Positions 1 to 5,524 of a stretch of DNA of 5,524 nt are shown piece by piece; the stretch's first letter is position 1; every line of letters begins with the position of its first letter. A program made the translations under genes and the position numbers. The stretch covers positions 1 through 5,524 of the forward strand of contig CAIXSC010000683.1 of assembly GCA_903921945.1 (NCBI GenBank). The letters run 5' to 3'. The notes below the pieces were generated by a model that ran no database searches, had not been told where the DNA came from, and saw nothing but the letters and a program-made list of their open reading frames with translations. The stretch is from an uncultured Planctomycetaceae bacterium. GTDB lineage: Bacteria; Planctomycetota; Planctomycetia; Pirellulales; Pirellulaceae.

Positions 1-54
1 CGAGCGCCTTCGATCACGCGAGCGCCTTCGACCGCCCGAGCGCCTTCGACCGCC
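1..54. repeat. 18-bp tandem repeat, three copies
   Basis: Three head-to-tail 18-bp units lie at 1-18, 19-36 and 37-54. The second and third are identical (CGAGCGCCTTCGACCGCC) and the first differs only in its last bases. A decayed partial copy may continue from about 55. The array starts at the window edge, so its true length is unknown. Two + frames stay open through it, to stops at 94-96 and 122-124, so it could be the 3' end of an upstream gene. The translations are low-complexity Arg/Pro-rich strings, so I treat it as a non-coding or gene-terminal repeat. Confidence 0.85.
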
Positions 55-100
55 AGAAGCCTTCCGCGCAAAAGTTTTGGCCTCCGAAATCGCTGACCCT

Positions 101-219
101 CGAACTCTGAACTCTGAAACCTAACCCTGCACGGTAAATCCGAATCCTGAACCTCGAAACTCGAACCCTGAACTCCGAACTCCGAACTCCGAACTCCGAA
201 CTCCGAACCCCGAAACCTC
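101..219. repeat. Degenerate 7-bp tandem repeat (AACTCCG type)
   Basis: A heptad array runs with almost unbroken 7-bp phase from about 101 to 219. Five perfect AACTCCG units occupy 171-205. They are flanked by variants such as AACCCTG (164-170), AAACTCG (157-163), AACCTCG (150-156), AATCCTG (143-149) and AACCCCG (206-212). The core is homogeneous and the edges decay, as expected for slippage-driven growth. It ends 18 bp before the kinase start codon and so occupies that gene's leader or promoter region. No -35/-10 pair could be picked out with confidence. The + strand is rich in CTCC; the complementary strand repeats GGAG. Confidence 0.9.
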
Positions 220-237
220 TACCCCCTTCTTCCTCCC

Positions 238-1749
238 ATGTCCCGACATTCCGCCGCCTTTCTTGCCATTGACATCACGACGACCGAGCTCGCCCTGGCG
301 GTGCGTTCCGACGCGGGCGCCGAGGACTTTGTGCGGACGGAAATGCGTGAGCGGCGTGAGTGGCGCGGGGACGCGCGGTACCCGGGATTCGACCTCGCCC
401 CGTTGCCGGACATGATCGCCGATTTGCTGGACGCGCTTGCGGCCCGTGGTTGGTCGTTCACGCGGGCCAGCGGTGATCCGGGGTTTGTTTCGGTGGCGTG
501 CCGCCAACACGACTTGGTGCTTTTGGATGGGGCGTCGCGTCCGTTAGCGCCGGCCATCACATGGCAATGCAACGCGGCGGAAGAAGAGACGCGGGAATTG
601 AGGGCGTCCGGGGTGGAGTCGGTTGTCGGGCCGCTCGCGCCGCGTTTCGTGCTGCCGAAGCTGCGACACATGCTGCGGATCGAGCCGTCGCTTCGCGGCG
701 CGGTGCGCCACGTGATGTTGACCGGCGACTGGTTGGCATACTCGCTTACCGGTGTTGCCGCGTTGGCCAAGTCGGACGCGTTGAGCAACGGGTTGCTGGA
801 ACAGGAAACGCGGAGGTTGGCTGTTGGGGCGATCGCGGCCGCAGGCTTTGATCCAGCGTGGTTTCCCCCGGCCGCCAGCACTGGAGCGGTGCTCGGCCCC
901 GTCCAAGCGGCGGTCGCGGTGGACGACCCTTGGAGCCGAGTGAAAACGGTGCTCCACGGTTGGCACTTCGCGGCCGGCCTCGGCGACAACCATGCGTCGG
1001 CGGTGGGGTGCGGCATGACGGACGACTACCGGCGGCTGGTCGTGTCGGCGGGAACCAGCGGCACGATCAATCTGGCGTGTCCGAAGGACATTCGGCTGCC
1101 ATCGGACGGCGCGTCGATGCGCTTCGAGTTTTACGACCAGGGTGTTTTCTTGTTGCGGATGCTCGCCGATTGCGGCGCGTGGTACTCGCGATTCTTCCAA
1201 ACCTACGCGGGCGCGCTCGGCAGCCAGCTCGAGCAACTGAACGCTTTGACGCTGGATGTCGCGTTGCCCGACATTCGTCGAGTGCTGCATGATGACGCGC
1301 GACACTTTGAAACGTTTCCGCCGGGATGGGAACACAGTTCGCTCGGCTTGCGCACCGCATGCACTCAGTTTTCAATCGCGGTGGAATTGCTGGCACGCGT
1401 CGCCGGGATGGCGGACGAAGTGAAGCGATCCGGGCGATGGACGGTGGATACGTATGTGCTCACAGGCGGATTAAGCCAATCCAAGCTGTTCCAACAGTTC
1501 TTCCGGGCGGGACTTGCGATTCTTGCGCCGGGAAGCCAAGTCAAAGTCAGCGGCCGGACTGGCCCGTTGCGATTCAAGACTTCGGCGTACGGCGCGTTGG
1601 TCAACGCGGAACTCGCAAAGCTTGGGGCGTTGGAGAAAGTCTTCGCCGACACGGCCCGCTTTCCGTTACTCGACTGTGCCGCCTTCGATCCGCTGCGGGC
1701 CGCTCAATCGGATTACCTGATGCGAGCCGCTGGCTTGGCCGCTTGCTAG
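238..1749 (+). CDS. FGGY-family carbohydrate kinase
   Basis: A cytoplasmic enzyme expected to transfer the ATP gamma-phosphate to a sugar or polyol; at 503 residues it has the normal family length. The N-terminal FGGY domain spans about 7-245. It holds the phosphate-1 strand (IDITTTEL, D12) and a QHDLVLLDG segment like the sugar-binding QMHGLVLLD region of xylulokinases. The C-terminal domain holds GDNHASAVG (residues 250-257 region; D250 is the likely catalytic base), the phosphate-2 loop AGTSGTI (G272-T276) and the adenosine-site LTGGLSQSKLFQQF segment (G410-G411). Oddly, the usual Gly of the D-x-G-T-T loop is Thr14. The GDNHAS motif recalls sedoheptulokinase-like or YgcE-like branches, whereas the QHDLVLLD part looks xylulokinase-like, so the substrate is not assigned. 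The ATG at 238 is preceded by a pyrimidine tract and no Shine-Dalgarno; no better in-frame start is visible. The gene is alone on this strand and convergent with the ceramidase-like gene. Confidence 0.88.
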   Translation: MSRHSAAFLAIDITTTELALAVRSDAGAEDFVRTEMRERREWRGDARYPGFDLAPLPDMIADLLDALAARGWSFTRASGDPGFVSVACRQHDLVLLDGASRPLAPAITWQCNAAEEETRELRASGVESVVGPLAPRFVLPKLRHMLRIEPSLRGAVRHVMLTGDWLAYSLTGVAALAKSDALSNGLLEQETRRLAVGAIAAAGFDPAWFPPAASTGAVLGPVQAAVAVDDPWSRVKTVLHGWHFAAGLGDNHASAVGCGMTDDYRRLVVSAGTSGTINLACPKDIRLPSDGASMRFEFYDQGVFLLRMLADCGAWYSRFFQTYAGALGSQLEQLNALTLDVALPDIRRVLHDDARHFETFPPGWEHSSLGLRTACTQFSIAVELLARVAGMADEVKRSGRWTVDTYVLTGGLSQSKLFQQFFRAGLAILAPGSQVKVSGRTGPLRFKTSAYGALVNAELAKLGALEKVFADTARFPLLDCAAFDPLRAAQSDYLMRAAGLAAC

Positions 1750-1935
1750 GCCCGGCCGGTGGATGGTCCGGACTTTGGTTCCCCGGCGAACGGACCGCGC
1801 CAGCCGCTAGGCCGCGTCAACCTTCAAGGCCGGAAACAGCCCGGTGTTGAACGCGAACCGCGACTATGGGCGGTCCGCAAGTTGCGCAAGTTCCGCAGGC
1901 AGACGGACTGCTTGGCCGCGCCCGTCGCGACTAGT
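1750..1935. other. Convergent intergenic spacer
   Basis: This 186-bp spacer lies between the stop codons of the kinase (+) and the ceramidase-like gene (-). It holds an imperfect hairpin at 1823-1851, a distant GGTCCG/CGGACC inverted repeat (1765-1770 and 1791-1796), and a duplicated copy of the neighbouring gene's last codons at about 1859-1900. I see no independent gene in it. Confidence 0.8.
1823..1851. terminator. Candidate bidirectional hairpin between convergent genes
   Basis: TTCAAGGCCGG at 1823-1833 pairs with CCGGTGTTGAA at 1841-1851 around a 7-nt loop, giving an 11-position stem with one mismatch and one G-T wobble. The position between two stop codons suits a shared terminator. 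No T-tract follows on either strand, so this is not a classical intrinsic terminator. Confidence 0.3.
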
Positions 1936-1972
1936 TTATGGGCGGTCCGCAATTCGCGCGAGTTCCGCAGGC
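1859..1972 (-). repeat. Direct duplication of the ceramidase-like gene's 3' tail
   Basis: The final codons of the minus-strand gene (PAELARIADRP then stop, at 1936-1972) recur 72 bp further downstream at 1864-1900, as codons for PAELAQLADRP followed by TAG. The 36-nt stretches differ at only about three internal positions and the stop. Homology continues past the stop as TAGTCGCG, which in the real gene is displaced by a 5-bp insertion that creates the TAA now used. The offset is a multiple of three, so the copy is in frame with the gene. Read-through of the TAA would add 23 residues ending in the duplicated tail. Confidence 0.85.
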
Positions 1973-4329
1973 GTCACCGCGCGGTCGAAGACGCTGATCT
2001 CGTCGAGTCGCCCTTCCCAGTTGTCCACGGCGTCCGGTCGGCCACCAAAGAAGAATTGCTCGGAGCGCCGACCGGCCAGGACCGCTGACGCGGGGTTCGA
2101 GTCCACGAGAGGCCATTTCGCGACCAACTCTGGATCGGCGGCTCCGTCCAGGTGAACTCGGACCGTGTCGCCATCGCGAACTAACGCCACGTGCCGCCAT
2201 GTCCATCGCTCCACCGCCGACTTGCCGAACACAAACCGCGACGCGGCCGATCCCAATTGGCCCCGGCCAGCCATCGGTGCCGCGCCGAGCGCTAAACACA
2301 GCCGCGTCGCAGTGGCTGTGTTTGCGGTGGCTGTGTTCGCGGTGGCTGTGTTCGCCTGGCTGCCCACAGGCGAGCCGCCAGTAGTCGGCGTGGCGGCGGT
2401 CTCCGCGGACTGCATGACCAGCTCCGGGTTTGCGAGCCCCAAGCTTACGCAGTCGGGAGTCAAATGTTGATCGTCGCCACGGCCGAACATCCAGCCAGCG
2501 ATCGGTCGAGCGTTTGCCGGCATTCCGTTCCAGATCCAGAGCGAAACCGTGTAGCGATCGCCGACGTCGGGGATTCTCGATTCCAGCCGACCGCCCGCGA
2601 AGAAAGCCGCTCGATTCAGGCTGGCATCGCCCAGAAACCGCTGGGAACGCGGACCTTCCAGAAAGAAGAGCACGCCTGGTTCGTAGAAGGCGTCGCGGTG
2701 ACGGCCCGAGCTATCCCGGGCGCGGCTCGGACCCAATTCGTCCAACCGCCAATAGGCGACGGGCTGCGCGTCGAGCACCGCTTGGGCGGCCGGGCCCGTC
2801 GCGGCGCGGTAGACGCGGCGGGGTTGGCCCGCGACCGCCTCCAGTTGCGCCAATGCGGCGGCGGTGATCTTCGACTCGGCACCCGTTTCCAAGCCGGCCG
2901 AGCGGGCCGCCCACGTGTTGTAGCCGCCAAGCGGATGTTGCTCGGCAGGTGGAATGTAGCCGTCACCACCATTGGCCAACTCAATCACCATCGTCTTCGC
3001 GAGCGGGCTTTGCAATTTGAGTTTCAAACCGGTGAGAGCATAGGTTTCGTTCGGAGTCGTCGCGATCGCGATGTCGCCAATCCGCAATCCCTGCACCACG
3101 ATCTCGGTCGACTGGCGCTCATGCAGCAAGATTTGTTCGCGGGCGTAAACTTCGGTTGTGTCCTTGGGCGGGCGATCTCCCATCGCGGCGACGACGCGTT
3201 GCGCCCATTCGAGGCGCTGAGCATCGGGCACGCGATAGCGAAGTCTCATCCGCGTTTCACTCATCGCCAAATCGGCGTCGTCGCGATAGGCGATTTTGGG
3301 AAGTGCTCCAATCGCAAGCTGCGCGAGCGCGGCCGAGTAGCTTTCAATCGTGAAATCGTCGGACGGCTTGGGGATCGGTTTTGTGTAGTCGCGCCGCCAG
3401 ATATCGCCGCTGCATCCGTGGGACATGATGGCGACGAACGCCGGCTTTCCGGCTGGCACCTGGGCGTTGGCCGCCTTCTCGATCGCTCCGCAGAACAGGC
3501 CGAAGTAGTCGGCGCTGATCGCGCTGTCGCTGAAGTAATGCATCGAGAAATTCGCCAGCAACGCCAACGGCCGGCCGTCGCGGGCCTGGACGGAAATCAG
3601 CGATAGATCGGGATCTTCGGGGCCCGCCTCGCCGGTGACATCGTCCCACACTCGACCCGCGTGCATATTCGCGCGAATGGAGTAGTTGCCGAACGGATCT
3701 TTTTCCAACCGGTCTGGCCGCCGAACCCACTGACGCAGCGCTGTGTATTCGGCCGCGTTCGCAACCCCCCAGCCGACTCGGGCCGGTTCGAGTTGTTGTT
3801 CGGCCGCCGCCAACGCTTCGGCCACTTTCAGACGCAAAAACGGGACATACTTCGGGTCGGCCTCGGTGCCCAGGCAGCCCATCGCGGCGGCGGCGGAATG
3901 CGTGTGCGTCGCGGAAATCAAAAGTCGGTCCGGGCGAAGTTTGGTGCGCGTGGCGGTCAATTGTTTGATTTCGTCGCATAGCTCGCGGGGCACCATGCAG
4001 CTATCGACCACTGCGATTCCGAGCCGCTCATGGCCATCGTCGAGCACCAACGCACGGACGTTGAGCGGCGTCTTCACTTTGGTACCCGTGTTCGACAGCA
4101 TGCCGCCATTCACGAGCACCGGAAACTCGACGGGCGTCACATCGACGATCGCCGCGCCCGCGCGGAACTCGGCCCCAGCGGCCGGAACCGCGCGCCACAC
4201 CACAGCCTTCCCATGCGGGAAACTCGGTCCCGCAGCCATGGTTGCGAAGGCGACCGTTAGTCCGAGGATCCGCACGGCCATTGTGCGGATACGAGACAAC
4301 GGCACTGCCGCGATCGAAGGACGCGACAT
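1936..4329 (-). CDS. Exported neutral-ceramidase-like hydrolase with C-terminal LamG domain
   Basis: A 797-residue protein. An Arg-containing N-terminus and a hydrophobic stretch (about 17-34) suggest a signal peptide. Residues about 54-500 match the neutral/alkaline ceramidase family: AGAAIVDVTP, SATHTHS (H142, H144), NFSMH (H264), the GCSGDI loop (305-310), TTPNE (E428) and GGDGYIPP...GGY (Y470). By family analogy the His residues, E428 and Y470 could form the zinc site. The loop that normally reads GDVSPN, with the nucleophilic Ser, here reads GDIWRR, so amide hydrolysis of ceramide is doubtful. Residues about 516-797 form a LamG/concanavalin-type domain (AYWRLDE near the start, GRLDEISVFDRAVTPAEL near the end), interrupted at about 643-675 by a low-complexity insert. 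The ATG at 4329 has a good Shine-Dalgarno, which favours it over the in-frame Met17. It lies 33 bp downstream of the propeller gene, probably in one operon. The substrate is unknown. Confidence 0.85.
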   Translation of the reverse strand: MSRPSIAAVPLSRIRTMAVRILGLTVAFATMAAGPSFPHGKAVVWRAVPAAGAEFRAGAAIVDVTPVEFPVLVNGGMLSNTGTKVKTPLNVRALVLDDGHERLGIAVVDSCMVPRELCDEIKQLTATRTKLRPDRLLISATHTHSAAAAMGCLGTEADPKYVPFLRLKVAEALAAAEQQLEPARVGWGVANAAEYTALRQWVRRPDRLEKDPFGNYSIRANMHAGRVWDDVTGEAGPEDPDLSLISVQARDGRPLALLANFSMHYFSDSAISADYFGLFCGAIEKAANAQVPAGKPAFVAIMSHGCSGDIWRRDYTKPIPKPSDDFTIESYSAALAQLAIGALPKIAYRDDADLAMSETRMRLRYRVPDAQRLEWAQRVVAAMGDRPPKDTTEVYAREQILLHERQSTEIVVQGLRIGDIAIATTPNETYALTGLKLKLQSPLAKTMVIELANGGDGYIPPAEQHPLGGYNTWAARSAGLETGAESKITAAALAQLEAVAGQPRRVYRAATGPAAQAVLDAQPVAYWRLDELGPSRARDSSGRHRDAFYEPGVLFFLEGPRSQRFLGDASLNRAAFFAGGRLESRIPDVGDRYTVSLWIWNGMPANARPIAGWMFGRGDDQHLTPDCVSLGLANPELVMQSAETAATPTTGGSPVGSQANTATANTATANTATATRLCLALGAAPMAGRGQLGSAASRFVFGKSAVERWTWRHVALVRDGDTVRVHLDGAADPELVAKWPLVDSNPASAVLAGRRSEQFFFGGRPDAVDNWEGRLDEISVFDRAVTPAELARIADRP
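2311..2397. repeat. Repeat and hairpin cassette inside the LamG coding region
   Basis: Three 15-bp units (2312-2326, 2327-2341, 2342-2356; GTGGCTGTGTTCGCG type) encode ANTAT three times on the minus strand. They abut a palindrome-rich block. CTGGC at 2356-2360 pairs with GCCAG at 2377-2381, with further inner pairing around a short loop. GCCGCCA at 2374-2380 is a perfect inverted repeat of TGGCGGC at 2391-2397. The whole is in frame (about residues 643-675) and interrupts a domain that is otherwise continuous. It resembles a REP/MITE-like mini-element or a slippage-expanded insertion; no transposase or clear target duplication is seen. Confidence 0.7.
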
Positions 4330-4335
4330 AGGGAG

Positions 4336-4341
4336 CTCCTC
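4336..4341 (-). promoter_or_regulatory. Shine-Dalgarno of the ceramidase-like gene
   Basis: On the minus strand GAGGAG ends 6 nt before the ATG at 4329. It is the only strong ribosome binding site among the three genes and supports the annotated start over the internal Met17. It lies in the 33-bp gap after the propeller stop codon, as expected for the second gene of an operon. Confidence 0.75.
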
Positions 4342-4362
4342 AGGCGGATGAATCGCGGATGG

Positions 4363-5355
4363 TCAATCCTGGAACCAGCTCTCGGGGACTTCGAGCGACC
4401 AGACTTCGCTGCTGAGTGGCTGGGCATGGCCACCCGCCACCCAAATCTTGTCCTGGAAGACATAGGCCGAGTGTTCGTGGCGTTCCTTCCAGCAAATCTT
4501 CGCCGGGTACTGTTTCCAAGTCTTGCCGTCTTTTGAATACCACACATCGCCCCAATTGCGCGATGGTTGATTCGACCACCCACCCAGCACCCAAATCCGG
4601 TTGCGATAGACAACCGACGAGAACCAGAGTCGCGGCGACCAGGGCGCGGAGGCGGTCGCCTGCTCCCAGGTGGCTCCGTCGGCCGATGACCAGACGTCGT
4701 TCACCGCATGGTACTTCGGCACGTAGTTGCCGCCGCCAAGAACCCACAACCGGCCAGCGTGCGCCACCGACGCGTGATAGGCCCGCGGCGACCACGGAGC
4801 CTTCGCCGTCTCTTGTTTCCAACTTTTGCCATCCGCCGATGACCAGACGTCGTTGCGTAAACTTGAATCGTCCCCGAAGTAGTAGTTCTCGGTGCCGCCA
4901 AGAATCCACATGCGGTCGTTGAATACCGTGGCGCCAGCGGCAATACGCGGCGTCCAGCCGGCCTGCTCGGCCGCCAACTCCCACCGCTCGCCGTCCGCCG
5001 AACTCCAAACCGAACTGCTCGCGCTGTGTCCTGGCAGCCGACCGTTGTACCAGCCTCCCAGGAACCACATGCGATCGCGAAACGTCAACGTCATCGGCAG
5101 ATCGCTGTGCTTCCACGGCGCCTCGCGCGTGACCTTGCGCCAGCTCTTGCCGTCCTTCGAGCTCCACACGTCCCGGGGCGGTGCATGGAACGAATCAAAC
5201 CAACCGCCGAAGAGCCAAAGCTGGTCGCGAAACACCAGTTCGCCGCTCGAATCACGCGGTTGCCATTCCGCCTTTTCCGTGACACGAACCCAGTCAGGCG
5301 CCGCTTGTCCCCAGGCATTCCCCACAACCAACCACATGACACTCGCAGCAACCAC
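4363..5355 (-). CDS. Secreted six-repeat Kelch-like beta-propeller protein
   Basis: About 330 residues. After a hydrophobic N-terminus come six repeats of about 50 residues, each with a lWvlGG-type strand (Gly-Gly at 50-51, 100-101, 153-154, 207-208, 258-259 and 308-309). The first five are followed by a DVWSSxDGxxW-like segment. The GG doublet is the Kelch signature; the SxDGxxW part also recalls Asp-box propeller repeats. Six repeats fit a six-bladed propeller, a binding or scaffold fold; no catalytic residues are evident. The likely location is periplasm or cell surface. The start is uncertain. GTG at 5355 is the only standard start in frame, but it lacks a Shine-Dalgarno and cuts off a basic stretch (RLVARRILG) that would make a better signal-peptide n-region. 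The frame stays open upstream, through the 9-bp repeat, to the window edge. Repeats 3 and 4 share an identical 20-bp stretch (GCCGATGACCAGACGTCGTT) at about 4682 and 4835. The gene precedes the ceramidase-like gene by 33 bp, probably in one operon. Confidence 0.8.
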   Translation of the reverse strand: MVAASVMWLVVGNAWGQAAPDWVRVTEKAEWQPRDSSGELVFRDQLWLFGGWFDSFHAPPRDVWSSKDGKSWRKVTREAPWKHSDLPMTLTFRDRMWFLGGWYNGRLPGHSASSSVWSSADGERWELAAEQAGWTPRIAAGATVFNDRMWILGGTENYYFGDDSSLRNDVWSSADGKSWKQETAKAPWSPRAYHASVAHAGRLWVLGGGNYVPKYHAVNDVWSSADGATWEQATASAPWSPRLWFSSVVYRNRIWVLGGWSNQPSRNWGDVWYSKDGKTWKQYPAKICWKERHEHSAYVFQDKIWVAGGHAQPLSSEVWSLEVPESWFQD

Positions 5356-5389
5356 GAGCCCAAGGATTCGACGCGCGACAAGGCGAATC

Positions 5390-5524
5390 GAACCACTTAA
5401 ACCACACGAGCCGCTGGAACCGCTGGAGCCGCTGGAGCCGCTGGAGCCGCTGGAGCCGCTGGAGCCATACGAGCCGCTTGAGCCGCTTGAATCGCTGGAA
5501 CCATACGAGCCGCTGGAACCAAAC
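5390..5524. repeat. 9-bp tandem repeat (GAGCCGCTG type), about 15 units
   Basis: Thirteen consecutive 9-bp units run in perfect phase from 5408 to the window end. Consensus is GAGCCGCTG, with GAACC variants and with the last triplet alternating among CTG, CTT, TAC and AAC. Two more degenerate units (GAACCACTT at 5390-5398, AAACCACAC at 5399-5407) bring the array next to the propeller gene. It continues beyond the window. On the minus strand one frame reads Ser-Ser-Gly repeats fused in frame to the propeller gene, and another gives a 35-residue Ala/Pro-rich ORF (5504-5397). Confidence 0.92.

Noticed and set aside
1..220. CRISPR array
   Set aside because: The 18-bp and 7-bp units are contiguous with no unique spacers, and no cas gene is present.
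121..510. Minus-strand ORF ending in the heptad repeat
   Set aside because: Its C-terminal part is just the 7-bp repeat translated through all three phases, and the rest is antisense to the kinase.
219..1335. Two minus-strand ORFs of more than 260 codons opposite the kinase
   Set aside because: Both overlap the well-supported FGGY kinase and have low-complexity Arg/Ser/Ala-rich translations with no motifs.
1765..1796. GGTCCG/CGGACC inverted repeat as a terminator of the kinase
   Set aside because: The stem is only 6 bp with a 20-nt loop and no T-tract; the hairpin at 1823-1851 is the better candidate.
1759..2155. Small plus-strand ORFs across the convergent spacer
   Set aside because: They run antisense into the conserved LamG C-terminus, and their repeated segments come from the duplicated gene tail.
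2464..3606. Long plus-strand ORF (380 codons) opposite the ceramidase-like gene
   Set aside because: It is antisense to a gene with clear family motifs. The translation is Arg/Gly-rich with no recognisable domain, as expected for an open complementary frame in GC-rich DNA.
5397..5504. 35-residue Ala/Pro-rich ORF as a real gene
   Set aside because: It is entirely made of the 9-bp repeat, lacks a ribosome binding site and is one of several open frames through the array, so it is kept only as a finding.

Overview
This 5.5 kb, roughly 60% GC window looks like bacterial chromosome, most plausibly from a planctomycete. The reasons are indirect. A ceramidase-type hydrolase is fused to a C-terminal LamG/concanavalin-like domain that opens with the AYWRLDE signature common in that phylum. 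A secreted Kelch-type propeller sits directly upstream of it. Two of the three genes have no recognisable Shine-Dalgarno sequence, and the spacers are filled with short tandem repeats. The phylum call is inference; no rRNA or marker gene is present.

Layout. Positions 1-237 hold no convincing gene. They carry an 18-bp tandem repeat at the left edge, then a degenerate 7-bp (heptad) repeat that runs almost to the start codon of the first gene. Positions 238-1749 (+) encode a complete FGGY-family carbohydrate kinase. The spacer 1750-1935 separates this gene from a convergent one; it contains an imperfect hairpin and a second copy of the last codons of the neighbouring gene. Positions 1936-4329 (-) encode a 797-residue exported protein with an N-terminal neutral-ceramidase-like domain and a C-terminal LamG domain. 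The LamG domain is interrupted by an in-frame repeat-rich, hairpin-forming insert. Positions 4363-5355 (-) encode a secreted six-repeat Kelch-like beta-propeller, 33 bp upstream of the ceramidase-like gene and probably cotranscribed with it. The right edge (5390-5524) is a 9-bp tandem repeat that lies where the promoter and 5' end of the propeller gene would be expected.

How the genes relate. The propeller and ceramidase-like genes look like a two-gene operon for exported proteins: same strand, short gap, and a good ribosome binding site for the second gene. Their substrate is unknown. The kinase is on the opposite strand, is cytoplasmic, and has no visible functional link beyond a possible role in carbohydrate use.

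I found no sign of a defence system, CRISPR array, transposase, tRNA or rRNA. The most unusual material is the repeat landscape (periods 18, 7, 15 and 9 bp, one of them inside a coding domain), the duplicated gene tail, and atypical active-site motifs in two of the three enzymes or enzyme-like proteins.
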